Shown here in pieces: positions 53,501 through 56,869 of a stretch of 60,000 nt of DNA (its first letter is position 1; every line of letters starts with the position of its first letter). A model generated the notes under the pieces. The model ran no database searches. It saw only the letters and a program-made list of their open reading frames with translations, and had not been told where the DNA came from. The DNA comes from Cryptomeria japonica (Eukaryota; Streptophyta; Pinopsida; Cupressales; Cupressaceae). The position numbers were made by a program, and so were the translations under genes. The stretch covers positions 285,139,957 through 285,199,956 of the forward strand of contig NC_081410.1 of the NCBI RefSeq assembly GCF_030272615.1. The letters are read 5' to 3'.

Positions 53501-54185
53501 GAATACAAGACAGTAAAATGTGGAATTGAAATTGCGAATAAGTAGTGTTATGTAAGCCCAGGTTGACTCATACAATTATTATCACATAGCATCATAATAA
53601 AGCTGAAGACAATTCAGAAAAAAGAGGAGAAATAGGTCTCAAATAATGTTGATTCCGTAGTTAAAATAATTAAATGAAACAGACACCATACCTGTTCGGT
53701 GCATGCATCTTCGTGCTATCAAGCTCACATTTAAATTTGTTTTTCCAAGAACTGTCTGAAAGGTCTGAAAGCGTAAACTATTAAGTTAAGCTAACCAACA
53801 AGCTGACATTTCTTCCATGGCTCTTTGAGACTAAGAAAAACATAATGGAACTATTTTTTTACTATATGGAAAATCTGTCCATTTCTCCATTATAATGAAA
53901 CATAATTGAACTATGATTGAACTATTTTTTGTATATTAGGAACACTGGATCACACAATTTTGTTCCATTGTATTGGATATTTCCTTGAATTATCGGGAGA
54001 ATATATGGACAAAGCTGCATCATACAATCAAATTCAATGTAAGTGTGTCAATATCTGGTCAGGTAAGTGATTTAGCCAATAAAAACATGAGATCTGTTTG
54101 ATTCTTGAGAAAGAGGAGCTTATAATACCTTGCACTGAATAAGCTCCTGCATCATGCGCTTGTTCCAAAGAAATCTAGTATCTGC
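8483..54185 (-). CDS. SAC-domain phosphoinositide phosphatase, middle part of gene (11 exons; both ends outside window)
   Basis: The gene encodes a Sac1-type phosphatase that removes phosphates from phosphoinositides; the closest plant relatives I recognise are the membrane-anchored SAC6/7/8 (RHD4-like) proteins of the ER and secretory membranes. Eleven minus-strand exons (54185 down to 8483) give about 307 residues in the family order: [45 protein letters not shown], the catalytic [12 protein letters not shown] loop (CX5RT) and [14 protein letters not shown]. All exon phases join in register, and all junctions but one have convincing GT/AG sites. The N-terminal exons and the C-terminal exons (rest of the SAC domain and membrane anchor) were not found and should lie beyond the window. 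Three introns are 14.6, 16.7 and 12.2 kb and full of transposons; the other placed introns are 114-290 bp. SAC6/7/8-like is an inference from motif similarity; the family assignment itself is firm. Confidence 0.93.
8846..8954 (-). CDS. SAC phosphatase exon ([12 protein letters not shown] segment)
   Basis: The 109-nt exon starts [18 protein letters not shown] and ends in FDNLFKI plus one base. It is equivalent to the family helix Q.M.GR..LE.QL..I that follows the catalytic loop. The acceptor is gaaatgcag and the donor gtgagt. The join to the next exon gives FKILWANHGDE. Confidence 0.92.
8955..11349. other. SAC intron sequence, nothing recognised
   Basis: This is AT-rich sequence with no recognisable protein, RNA gene or repeat boundary. 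The ORF at 9734-9952 is short, lysine- and glutamine-rich and has no motif. It is part of the 12.2-kb intron between the exons at 8846-8954 and 21151-21250. Confidence 0.5.
11350..11795 (+). repeat. 222-bp tandem duplication with internal hairpin
   Basis: Two adjacent copies (period about 222 bp, judged from AGGGTCACGTCAGG at 11511 and 11733) carry the same AT-rich half and the same GC-richer half. The GC-richer half contains GAAGGGTC, a 20-nt loop, and GACCCTTC: an 8-bp stem, perfect in the second copy and with one mismatch in the first. A C-rich run (C5-T-C13, around 11831) follows. The small ORF at 11710-11901 is probably accidental. Confidence 0.75.
12445..12650 (+). repeat. 127-bp direct repeat, two copies
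   Basis: A block starting GCCACTCCAT and containing CTGCCACATGG, GCCAAGAGGG and GTAGCATCT occurs at 12449 and again at 12576, with about 10-15 percent differences by eye. It is a GC-richer island in AT-rich DNA, probably part of an old element. Confidence 0.7.
12651..13677. other. SAC intron sequence, nothing recognised
   Basis: No ORF with protein character, RNA gene or repeat was recognised between the 127-bp repeats and the copia-like element. Confidence 0.5.
13683..13956 (+). repeat. 5' LTR of the copia-like element
   Basis: The LTR begins TATAAAAATAATATTATATC (TG expected, apparently mutated) and ends TTAATTTTCA. Inside are repeats of agctttttag and TATA-like TCTATATATACG. It matches 19118-19399 along its whole length. 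Confidence 0.85.
14629..15456 (-). repeat. 3' LTR of the gag-only element
   Basis: The 828-bp repeat is the same as 17303-18116 apart from scattered substitutions and a 14-bp extra segment near 15275. The 45-bp tandem repeat is at 15001 and 15046. ORFs at 14890-15204 and their equivalents in the other LTR are chance frames inside the repeat. Confidence 0.9.
15861..16070 (-). repeat. array of seven palindromic 23-bp units in the gag-only element
   Basis: Units of the form CACCTTGCACTCCGCAGAGG-GTG start at 15861, 15888, 15923, 15957, 15984, 16019 and 16046. Each is nearly its own reverse complement (CACC...GGTG arms, TGC...GCA inner arms). Spacing alternates between 27 and 34-35 bp, giving a 61-62-bp higher-order repeat. 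Weaker relatives occur upstream near 15640, 15728 and 15812. The array lies between gag and the 3' LTR, in the untranslated part of the RNA. Confidence 0.88.
16381..17256 (-). pseudogene. copia-type gag polyprotein, interrupted by one stop
   Basis: The gene would encode a capsid/nucleocapsid protein that packages element RNA. The start at 17256 lies about 30 bp after the PBS. Residues 20-118 form the UBN2-like gag domain ([19 protein letters not shown] at the front, YILALRN at the end). A single in-frame TAG at 16900-16902 then breaks the frame where CAG would give LRNQLSYI. The frame resumes with [15 protein letters not shown] and [11 protein letters not shown], and ends with a zinc knuckle [14 protein letters not shown] (CX2CX4HX4C intact). 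The total is about 292 codons. With no pol downstream it would need another copia element for replication. One nonsense change, a C-to-T transition, is the only break I see. Confidence 0.88.
17303..18116 (-). repeat. 5' LTR of the gag-only element
   Basis: The 814-bp repeat starts TGTTAG in minus sense. At the PBS junction the terminal CA seen in the other LTR reads TA. It includes a 45-bp internal tandem repeat around CAGATCTGCACCTTG and a triplet of ATTCGC boxes near 17760-17810. Confidence 0.9.
18265..18720 (+). repeat. degenerate T-rich tandem array in the copia-like element interior
   Basis: A unit of about 40-65 bp with GGTTTTCAYGATTTTTT followed by CTCAAAAATTRTTT recurs seven or eight times, most regular between 18480 and 18690. 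It has no coding sense on either strand. Similar T-rich sequence on the other side of the nested element (14030-14140) suggests the whole interior is of this type. Confidence 0.7.
19118..19399 (+). repeat. 3' LTR of the copia-like element
   Basis: The LTR begins TGTATTTAAAAAATATTATA and ends AATTTTTCA, followed at once by the target duplication TCTTT. It carries the same TATA-like TCTATATATACG and the same agctttttag repeats as the 5' LTR. Confidence 0.87.
19405..21150. other. SAC intron sequence, nothing recognised
   Basis: A GC-richer patch around 20035-20165 has overlapping ORFs on both strands but no family I recognise. The rest is AT-rich. It precedes the catalytic SAC exon in plus coordinates. 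Confidence 0.5.
21151..21250 (-). CDS. SAC phosphatase catalytic exon ([12 protein letters not shown])
   Basis: The 100-nt exon encodes [18 protein letters not shown] followed by [15 protein letters not shown]. The Cys of NC is the predicted nucleophile and the Arg of DRT completes the CX5RT phosphatase loop, so all residues of the signature are intact. The acceptor is gtttgtag and the donor gttatg. It sits alone between introns of 16.7 and 12.2 kb. Confidence 0.96.
21735..22030 (+). repeat. 145-bp imperfect tandem duplication
   Basis: The string TCACAATGATCCA followed by GAATCATCCTAAGAAA occurs at 21778 and 21923 within two longer similar blocks (AGAATCTGCTA before, TAACCAAATGC after). Divergence is perhaps 15-20 percent by eye, so it is an old intronic duplication. 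Confidence 0.75.
22226..22738 (+). pseudogene. LINE-type RNase H domain remnant
   Basis: The plus strand reads [17 protein letters not shown], then after a frame change [20 protein letters not shown] and [16 protein letters not shown], the RVT_3-type RNase H common at the C-terminus of plant non-LTR retrotransposon polyproteins. The first catalytic Asp lies in NFDGA and the Glu in EVEYEAL. After a second frame change [20 protein letters not shown] and [12 protein letters not shown] give the C-terminal helix and a stop near 22737. At least two frameshifts make it inactive. RT and endonuclease parts are absent, as in a 5'-truncated insertion, though no poly(A) or target duplication was identified. 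Confidence 0.8.
22739..23358. other. non-coding, nothing recognised
   Basis: G-rich intronic sequence with short repeats of GCATTGG.AGCACCAA (about 22930-22965). No gene was recognised. Confidence 0.45.
23359..24470 (+). mobile_element. probable solo or truncated gypsy-type LTR
   Basis: The segment starts TGTAATGTCCCCTAATGGG and ends GTGGGGATACA, so the termini form the short imperfect inverted repeat usual for LTRs (TGTA..TCCCC against GGGGATACA). No second copy is present and no PBS could be identified after 24470. The overlapping ORFs at 23442-23759 are chance. Boundaries rest only on these termini. Confidence 0.45.
24477..24641 (+). other. short ORF of unknown origin after the LTR
   Basis: About 54 codons from the ATG at 24477 encode a hydrophilic peptide with a short heptad-like helix ([15 protein letters not shown]). 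It may be the start of a truncated gag-type gene following the LTR at 23359-24470, but nothing allows a family assignment. Confidence 0.25.
24640..24812 (+). repeat. 73-bp tandem repeat, 2.4 copies
   Basis: AGCACCATTCTAGTGTT starts copies at 24640, 24713 and 24786, and GATAATAGGAGACTTGAAG occurs in the first two. The copies are almost identical, so the duplication is young. Confidence 0.88.
25441..25655 (+). repeat. cluster of short inverted repeats in the unit A leader
   Basis: At least four units fold on themselves, for example ACTTGTAAAGGGAATT with AATTCCCTATTACAAGT around 25608-25645, and weaker forms near 25449, 25497 and 25545 (GTAATAGGGA..TTTCCCTATTAC). Related palindromes occur at the same place in unit B (47205-47375). 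Confidence 0.75.
26881..30345 (+). pseudogene. unrecognised retroelement ORF, copy P2 (long, decayed)
   Basis: I do not recognise a characterised family. The core starts near 26989 with [10 protein letters not shown], then [33 protein letters not shown] and, past in-frame TGAs at 27444 and 27474, [21 protein letters not shown] second domain absent from P1 follows: [56 protein letters not shown]. After TAG at 28158 come [19 protein letters not shown], a Pro/Ser-rich region, [15 protein letters not shown], a basic patch and long coiled coils ([19 protein letters not shown]). Frame changes occur near 28704 (an A7 run), 29053 and 30060. The original product would have been over 1,100 residues. 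The usable ATG may be 26881; the upstream frame from 26475 is also open but is leader-like in unit B. Function is unknown; similarity in layout to Athila/Tat-type first ORFs is only an impression. Confidence 0.6.
30346..31104 (+). repeat. 3' LTR-like end of unit A
   Basis: This stretch aligns by eye with 49500-50189 and with the reverse complement of 56870-57500. It holds seven spaced copies of an AGACTTTGTGCT-like motif. It ends with GGGGGAGCCTTCCCTTAATT, a small hairpin (TTGTGG CTGAAA CCACAA), a second hairpin (AATTTTGTACA ... TGTACAAAATT) and terminal CAACCAACA. Confidence 0.75.
31110..31725 (-). pseudogene. gypsy aspartic protease, truncated
   Basis: This retroviral-type protease would cleave the polyprotein. 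After a Glu-rich linker ([18 protein letters not shown]) it reads [20 protein letters not shown], with the catalytic motif as DSGG where DSGA/DSGS is usual. [18 protein letters not shown] then gives the second hydrophobic-Gly motif. The typical post-protease segment [13 protein letters not shown] follows. From about 31104 the frame enters the unit A terminal sequence, so the last 40 codons are foreign. Confidence 0.85.
31735..32865 (-). pseudogene. gypsy gag with CCHC-like zinc knuckle, two in-frame TGA stops
   Basis: This is the capsid/nucleocapsid part of the gypsy polyprotein. From Met at 32865 the frame runs 293 codons. The retrotransposon gag domain lies at residues 165-290 ([69 protein letters not shown]). 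A TGA at 31984-31986 interrupts [15 protein letters not shown]. The same frame then continues to the zinc knuckle [10 protein letters not shown], where a second TGA replaces the residue before HRC. The start is the first ATG after the PBS. Both stops could be CGA-to-TGA changes. Apart from these the frame is intact, so decay is limited. Confidence 0.88.
32887..32898 (-). other. primer-binding site for initiator tRNA-Met
   Basis: TGGTATCAGAGC in minus sense, one base after the LTR end. It is complementary to the 3' end of plant initiator tRNA-Met and fixes both the LTR end and the element's direction. Confidence 0.85.
32900..33739 (-). repeat. 5' LTR of the truncated gypsy element
   Basis: In minus sense it starts TGTGATGTCCCCGATATAA and ends GTCCGGAACATTACA, giving matching inverted termini (TGTGATGTCCCCGA against TGTAATGTTCCGGA). 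A TATA-like TATATATGGCC lies near 33570. The part next to the PBS (32930-33265) is packed with CGTACGGT motifs. ORFs read through these motifs on both strands are artefacts. Confidence 0.82.
32930..33265 (-). repeat. interspersed CGTACGGT motif array in the gypsy LTR
   Basis: Around fifteen copies or near copies of CGTACGGT(G) are spread over 335 bp at irregular 15-30-bp spacing, separated by GA-rich spacers. The motif contains the palindrome CGTACG with two CpG sites; several copies have TG or CA at those sites. Confidence 0.85.
33740..35083. other. SAC intron sequence, nothing recognised
   Basis: AT-rich sequence without recognisable coding, RNA gene or repeat, between the gypsy LTR and the hAT element. 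Confidence 0.5.
35092..36127 (+). mobile_element. short hAT transposon with exact 8-bp target duplication
   Basis: The target duplication CTAGCGAC is at 35084-35091 and 36128-36135. Terminal inverted repeats read CATAGATGGACTACTCGCC on the left and CATAGTTGAACTACTCGCG from the right end, about 16 of 19 matching. Next to both ends lie clustered subterminal motifs ACTCGCCGAGTTTTT in both directions (35106-35192 and 36022-36115), the usual arrangement of hAT transposase-binding sites. Inside is only the C-terminal coding part of a transposase, so this is a 1,036-bp deletion derivative. Confidence 0.93.
35252..35785 (+). pseudogene. hAT transposase C-terminal dimerisation segment
   Basis: The frame encodes [20 protein letters not shown] then [14 protein letters not shown] and [10 protein letters not shown], the end of the hAT C-terminal dimerisation domain of plant DUF659-type transposases. 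An in-frame TAG at 35444-35446 stands where Trp is usual (DP.SDW). The same frame then runs on through an acidic tail ([12 protein letters not shown]) to 35785. The BED zinc finger, DUF659 and catalytic parts are missing. The piece was retained inside a non-autonomous element and cannot make active transposase. Confidence 0.85.
36136..37953. other. SAC intron sequence with a weak tandem repeat
   Basis: Around 36966-37150 a block with GGCATGC.AGGATG, GAAA.TCC and AAAATC.. recurs about two and a half times at roughly 75-80 bp spacing. Near 37220 and 37323 the string ATGATCCAATTTTTCAAATAAC is repeated. No gene was recognised. Confidence 0.5.
37954..38052 (-). CDS. SAC phosphatase exon ([13 protein letters not shown] segment)
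   Basis: The 99-nt exon encodes [20 protein letters not shown] then [12 protein letters not shown], matching the family segment Y..FDFH..CG..HFE.LS.LY. The acceptor is atttcag and the donor gtgggc. It ends in phase 2 and joins across a 16,703-bp intron to the catalytic exon. Confidence 0.93.
38216..38286 (-). CDS. SAC phosphatase exon (GGEG..L segment)
   Basis: The 71-nt exon encodes [20 protein letters not shown] then DEI plus two bases of a Lys codon, matching the family segment GGEG.L...Y...MQ. The acceptor is ataaaacag and the donor gtatgc. It has no ATG-initiated ORF of its own and was found by following the phase between neighbouring exons. Confidence 0.92.
38463..38540 (-). CDS. SAC phosphatase exon ([13 protein letters not shown] segment)
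   Basis: The 26-codon exon encodes [20 protein letters not shown] then IDLINQ, equivalent to the family segment RHF.DL..KYG.V.A.DL.N. The acceptor is aattgcag and the donor gtatgt. Phase is 0-0. Confidence 0.94.
38723..38809 (-). CDS. SAC phosphatase exon ([11 protein letters not shown] segment)
   Basis: The 87-nt, 29-codon exon starts [19 protein letters not shown], the conserved SAC segment VRGS.P..WEQ..DL.YKP, and runs on to [10 protein letters not shown]. The acceptor is ctttacag and the donor gtgagt. Phase is 0-0. Confidence 0.95.
39020..39126 (-). CDS. SAC phosphatase exon ([10 protein letters not shown] segment)
   Basis: The 107-nt exon encodes [20 protein letters not shown] and [35 protein letters not shown] is one of the most conserved signatures of the SAC domain. 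The acceptor is atttccag and the donor gtaatg. It ends in phase 0 at the VQ|VRGS junction typical of the family. Confidence 0.95.
39127..39649. other. start of the 14.6-kb SAC intron, nothing recognised
   Basis: No coding or repeat signal beyond the 5' end of the exon at 39020-39126. Confidence 0.5.
39650..40612 (+). pseudogene. gypsy gag C-terminus and protease, heavily decayed
   Basis: Across frames the plus strand gives [18 protein letters not shown] (compare [18 protein letters not shown] in the 31.7-kb element), a zinc-knuckle-like [15 protein letters not shown] near 39970-40015, the protease core [11 protein letters not shown] near 40234-40266, DDFYVVGIG near 40402-40428, [13 protein letters not shown] and [14 protein letters not shown] before 40590. 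Many stops and at least two frame changes are present. It is cut at 40612/40613 by the next unit. The matching integrase end lies at 45515-45981 in the same orientation, so both are probably one element split by an insertion. Confidence 0.75.
40613..41010 (+). repeat. left terminal repeat of the 4.8-kb unit
   Basis: It contains CTATAAGGAAGCCCTAATG, GACAACCTCAAGGTTCCAAA, GATGTGTTTTGCTGGGAGCA and GCGGGTAGACGGATTCAA, all present in the right end in reverse complement. Similarity stops after GTGCAATC near 41000. Confidence 0.8.
41011..43379. other. unknown segment and T-rich leader-like repeats
   Basis: 41011-41950 has no recognised content. From about 41960 to 43380 the plus strand is a degenerate series of TTCGGCC / GGCCAATTT / GCGCGATTT boxes with T-rich spacers. 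On the minus strand these resemble the leader array at 3830-5110 (GGCCGAATTT boxes). Short ORFs are artefacts of this composition. Confidence 0.5.
43380..44875 (-). pseudogene. RNA polymerase IV/V second-largest subunit (NRPD2/NRPE2-like), broken copy
   Basis: The parent gene encodes the shared second-largest subunit of plant Pol IV and Pol V, which make and read the RNAs of RNA-directed DNA methylation. In minus-strand order: [58 protein letters not shown] and DG; then a direct jump to [16 protein letters not shown], a deletion of perhaps 150-200 codons compared with the family. After a frameshift follow [59 protein letters not shown] and DS; then [38 protein letters not shown] and finally [18 protein letters not shown] and YRNQGPVHP. 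Pol II would differ at several of these points (for example NPSYWG...STPDG with [11 protein letters not shown]). No intron interrupts it, which fits a reverse-transcribed copy. Internal deletion, frameshifts and a triplicated segment make it non-functional. Confidence 0.85.
43791..43895 (-). repeat. triplicated segment inside the NRPD2-like pseudogene
   Basis: ATGCATGATGGACATCTTAC on the plus strand starts at 43791, 43827 and 43859. The first and third copies carry the same TTCTCTTAATCTTAC extension. In the gene this is the ..[12 protein letters not shown].. region next to the [10 protein letters not shown] motif; the near-repeated ATGCATG probably primed the slippage. Confidence 0.9.
45085..45444 (-). 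repeat. right terminal repeat of the 4.8-kb unit (inverted)
   Basis: In minus sense it follows the left end almost throughout, down to GGCCAGAACTCACAACC and GTGCAATC. It ends at the sharp boundary GTCAACA at 45444. Confidence 0.8.
45515..45981 (+). pseudogene. gypsy integrase C-terminus with chromodomain (chromovirus)
   Basis: This is the C-terminal part of integrase, which targets insertion to marked chromatin. [20 protein letters not shown] and [16 protein letters not shown] form the SH3-like GPY/F segment. [19 protein letters not shown] follows, then LILVPETI, an in-frame TAG near 45834, and [20 protein letters not shown] with ATWEGEKI, the chromodomain with its WK and TWE positions present. 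It ends LEGKQF at 45981. The frame is otherwise open. The polypurine tract and LTR start follow. The upstream catalytic core is missing because the 4.8-kb unit ends at 45444. Confidence 0.88.
46062..46071 (+). other. polypurine tract of the chromovirus
   Basis: AAAGGGGGGA about 80 bp after the integrase stop, at the place expected for plus-strand priming, directly before the probable 3' LTR. Confidence 0.75.
46074..46855 (+). mobile_element. probable 3' LTR of the chromovirus, right end unclear
   Basis: After the polypurine tract the sequence TTGGAATTTATAATAATA and the AT-rich stretch beyond it fit an LTR start. No second copy is in the window, so the length is not known. A patch TTCTAATGTCCCCTTCC near 46670 may mark its end or another element. 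Unit B similarity starts about 46856. Confidence 0.45.
47205..47375 (+). repeat. inverted-repeat cluster in unit B leader
   Basis: TGTAATAGGGATTT followed by TAAATCCCCATTACA (about 47285-47314) forms a stem with one mismatch. A second near 47340-47366 reads GTAGGGATTTTATTTCCC. These occupy the same place as the cluster at 25441-25655 in unit A. Confidence 0.7.
47376..47640 (+). repeat. tandem array of about 60-bp units in unit B leader
   Basis: CCAAAAAACCCGATTTTGC or a near form starts at 47389, 47450, 47509, 47571 and 47622, each after TTTAAACTTGC..TTTGG. Spacing is 61, 59, 62 and 51 bp. Unit A has only two recognisable units (25660-25815). Confidence 0.8.
49490..49970 (+). repeat. spaced AAGTCTTTGAGCTTG motifs in unit B LTR-type end
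   Basis: Copies lie near 49495, 49657, 49712, 49773, 49829, 49901 and 49948, with a weaker one near 49560. Intervals are mostly 47-72 bp and the spacer sequences are unrelated. Units A and C have the counterpart AGACTTTGTGCT at matching places. Confidence 0.85.
50291..50495 (-). repeat. 3' LTR of the copia fragment
   Basis: About 205 bp, minus sense, from TATTAAAGTAATTGTTGTC after the polypurine tract to ...TTTCTGCTAACA at 50291. It begins TA where TG is usual. No partner LTR lies in the window. Confidence 0.65.
50520..51598 (-). pseudogene. copia reverse transcriptase and RNase H, broken
   Basis: [20 protein letters not shown] with [13 protein letters not shown] (the YVDD active site intact) comes from 51598-51311, ending in an aberrant tail. 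After a frame change [20 protein letters not shown] and [20 protein letters not shown] lie at 51186-50974. Further on, [20 protein letters not shown] and [16 protein letters not shown] (about 50850-50730) give the RNase H. At least three breaks are present. Confidence 0.85.
51790..52059 (-). pseudogene. copia integrase core
   Basis: The core domain inserts element [23 protein letters not shown] carries the first catalytic Asp (VDDFSR). [20 protein letters not shown] carries the second (DNG) with GDEF where GGEF is usual. [11 protein letters not shown] precedes the third catalytic position, after which the frame fails. Residues are well preserved for about 90 codons. Confidence 0.85.
52193..52520 (-). 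pseudogene. copia GAG-pre-integrase segment, frameshifted
   Basis: [15 protein letters not shown] is recognisable as the stretch before the copia HHCC zinc motif. The frame then changes to one reading [13 protein letters not shown]-like residues. The expected WH..LGH zinc residues are damaged. It is continuous with the integrase core that follows. Confidence 0.6.
52563..53691. other. SAC intron sequence, nothing recognised
   Basis: AT-rich, non-coding, between the copia fragment and the SAC exon at 53692-53764. Confidence 0.5.
53692..53764 (-). CDS. SAC phosphatase exon (SLIARRC segment)
   Basis: The 73-nt exon encodes [20 protein letters not shown] and MHRT plus one base. The acceptor is gctttcag and the donor gtatgg. 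It ends in phase 1 and joins exactly to the exon at 39020-39126 across a 14,565-bp intron, restoring the family string [14 protein letters not shown]. Confidence 0.9.
53946..54014 (-). CDS. SAC phosphatase small exon (ILPIIQG segment); 3' end uncertain
   Basis: After acceptor gatgcag the sequence reads [11 protein letters not shown], matching the family motif (F/I)LLPVIQG that follows the previous exon. The family then continues almost directly into the next exon. Here the first in-phase GT donor is after 53946, which would add twelve residues not expected in the family ([12 protein letters not shown]). The true donor may therefore be a non-canonical site just after the IIQG codons. The 5' end is firm and the 3' end is not. 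Confidence 0.65.
54129..54185 (-). CDS. SAC phosphatase exon (RFLWNKRMM segment)
   Basis: The 57-nt exon encodes [19 protein letters not shown] in phase 0-0. It is preceded by an acceptor (tttatcag) and followed by donor gtatta. It matches the SAC N-domain segment that in the plant family reads ..PRFLWN..ML..L. It is the most 5' exon I can find in the window; the exons before it would be above 54185. Confidence 0.88.
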
Positions 54186-55990
54186 CTGATAAAATTTCAT
54201 AGAGTAAGAATTAAAATATGAGCTGGAACTGCATTGATGTTTCTCAGCAGCTAGTCTGAAACAATTGATTTTCACAAAATGCAGATCCACACTTAGAGTA
54301 CATTGATGAAGGAAGTTTCCCCTGAATGCTTCAGCTTTGAAGATATTGATGCTATTTTCAGTCATATAGACCAATGATGTTCAAAATTAGCACAGTTGGA
54401 CTTGGAACAACAAGGAGGAACACGATTGTGTACAAGATTCACAAATACATAAAGAAGCAAATTAGGAGCTTCTGCACTCAATTAAATGCATAAGATCGTA
54501 GCCTATACAGTATTTGATTTGAAATATACATAGACCAGGCTATTTTCCATTTTATAGCCATAAAATTTAAATTTAGGTGATAACAATGCACAACTTAGAC
54601 ATACACCCATCATTTGTTCTTCATATCAGCACAATGAATGCACTGTAACAACAATGTTATAGATCTATTGCAGCAGAGAAATCAACCCCTTGGAGAACAT
54701 CAAACTTGCATTTCAAGCACAAAGAATTAGACACAAGAGCATCTGGAGCTACAGTCACCAAGTGGAATAAATAGATGTATACGGCATGCAAAATGGTTAT
54801 CTAAGGAGGATGCCGTTTTCAGAATCAGGGTACAAGGATACAAGCATAAGGAGTATACGTCAGAAAAACAAACACAAACTTCAACTTAAAAAATTAGATT
54901 GAACTATTGTAAAATTCAAAAATTGAATCAAAATAATAATGAGAACGTTTCCTCTCAGCTGTCCTCTGTTGTGTGATAATTTTCTTTGCAAATTTGTACT
55001 AATCAAACCTGTGTTTTTCTTAATCTTTGTCCAGTTCTCAAATACGCTTAACATGTTTGTATTCTCTTAAAATTCCTTTGAACAAATGAGAAAGTAATTA
55101 GATGGGATCTCTTAATTTTTTGAAGTTGGGTGTTGCCCATATTTCTTTCTCATTTCCTTTTTTCCTTTCTCTAGGAAGCAACTGATATCCACTCAGGTGT
55201 TGCAAAACATCAACAGACCTTTACTTCCTGCAAGAAATATATCATGCAGGTCTCCCCGTCTCCATCATAGTACTTATTTCCAAAGTGTCTGACCTATTGC
55301 CTTATGTTACTTGTCTTCCAGTTTTAGTGTCAAGACTACTACTCCCCACCATTGGAAGACTGTATCAGCTATTTATGGAGAGATTCCTGCTGTTTAGTGC
55401 AGGTTTTGCTACAAGTATGCTGTTGTTGCATTTTCTGTGAAAAGAAGTGGTGGTATTCTCATTTAAACATGTTTTACACACATTATTCTCAGAAACTAGC
55501 CCAACTTGCCCAGTATCCAATTATTGTCGTATCCATATTTATTTCTTCTCAGTATGGTATATTATCATTGTGATTTCCATTTGTCCTTGTTATATTTAAT
55601 CATGACTGTATGATAAATCTACCATGCATCTTCTTGTACCCACAAAATAAAAAATTGCCTTATGTCAGATTCCAAGTTGTGTTAAGTGCAAAGCCTTTAG
55701 GACTCATCTTGTTTGTTGTGCCTTGCCATCCTTTCTCCTTTTCAAATCTTTGTAGGATCCTAGAATTGAGTGTTCTGACAGAAGGAATGATTTTTTTACG
55801 ATAACTCAGGTTATAGGGGCACAGTCGGATAAATCAAAGCACCTGACCATTGAGGTCAAATTCAGAACAGTTCACAGATGTGCACTTGGGAAGCTGTGTC
55901 ACACTTCATCAAAAAACAATGCAAGTTGAAATTCAAATATTTTAACAGTGCATAGGCACACCTAGGAGATTTTTACAATTCGATCTAAGT
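54186..55990. other. upstream SAC intron, nothing recognised
   Basis: I looked on the minus strand for the preceding SAC segments and found none. Short plus-strand ORFs (for example 55352-55573) have no domain. Confidence 0.45.
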
Positions 55991-55996
55991 TGATCC

Positions 55997-56810
55997 ATGC
56001 CAAGCAAATTGTACCATCCACCTCACACCAATGCACCAGGTTTCTCCATTCCAGAATGGAAACCACCATCCCTGCTGATCCCTAGTCTTTCCTATACTAT
56101 AAAATTTTCAAAGGGCACTATCAAAAAGCTAACCACTGCCCACTTGGTGAAGCAATCCCAAATCCCAAAGCCCAACAATCATCGTCTAACCTAGATCCTA
56201 ATGATCTTGCATCCACATCAAACAATCCACATCATAAATCCCATATCAAGATCATTGACAAAGGGTGTGGAGAATATGATTAACAAGATGCCTTTTATAT
56301 GGGCAAACCTCGTCTTTCTCCTCAATCTGTGGCCAACCCCAACATGAGTGAAAAGAAAACAAAGGCTTAAGTCTAGCATGGTCCTACTATCTTCTATACA
56401 ACATGGTTTCTATGTGGATGAGGAGATTGAAATCTCAAATAGCTCTTGGTTCTTGATGATGGAGAATCCACATCTTTCAAGAATAATCAATATCCTATAG
56501 CCAATAAAATATGTAAGAATAATAAATATAAAGGAAAGGGCCTTGGACTTCTTGAACAAAAAATTATCATGAAATTTTAGGTACACAGGGACTAGGATGC
56601 ATGTCTCCTAACAAACAACCTAATGTGATTAACAATCCTTCTATGGTCTTTGAGGAAGCTTCATCGGATGAAGATGAAGAAATTGAAACAAAGTGCATCC
56701 ATTTCCTTCATGACGATCTTACTACAACAAACCTATATAGCATTATTACCACCTTTACTATCAACCTTTACCCTCATTATCCTAGAATCTTTGATTGGGA
56801 CCAATGAAAT
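55997..56810 (+). pseudogene. possible gypsy (Tat/Athila-like) gag-protease linker fragment
   Basis: Across frames the plus strand gives KYKGKGLGLLEQ near 56525, which resembles the G-patch-like linker before protease in some gypsy elements. VFEEASSDEDEEIETKCIHF follows (about 56648-56707), then a segment up to YPRIFDWDQ at 56807. Multiple stops are present. The part from 55997 (MPSKLYHPPHTNAPGFSIPE) is unassigned. It is cut at 56869 by LTR end C. Family assignment is tentative. Confidence 0.35.
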
Positions 56811-56869
56811 ATCACATTGTTTGACCTATGTTTCAAGGATTTTGTGGCATATAGTTATGGTTTGGAGTT

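Noticed and set aside
53765-53945. U12-type (AT-AC) intron after the small SAC exon
   Set aside because: ATATCC is present near the exon end, but the AC acceptor choice breaks the reading phase and the branch-site match is weak.
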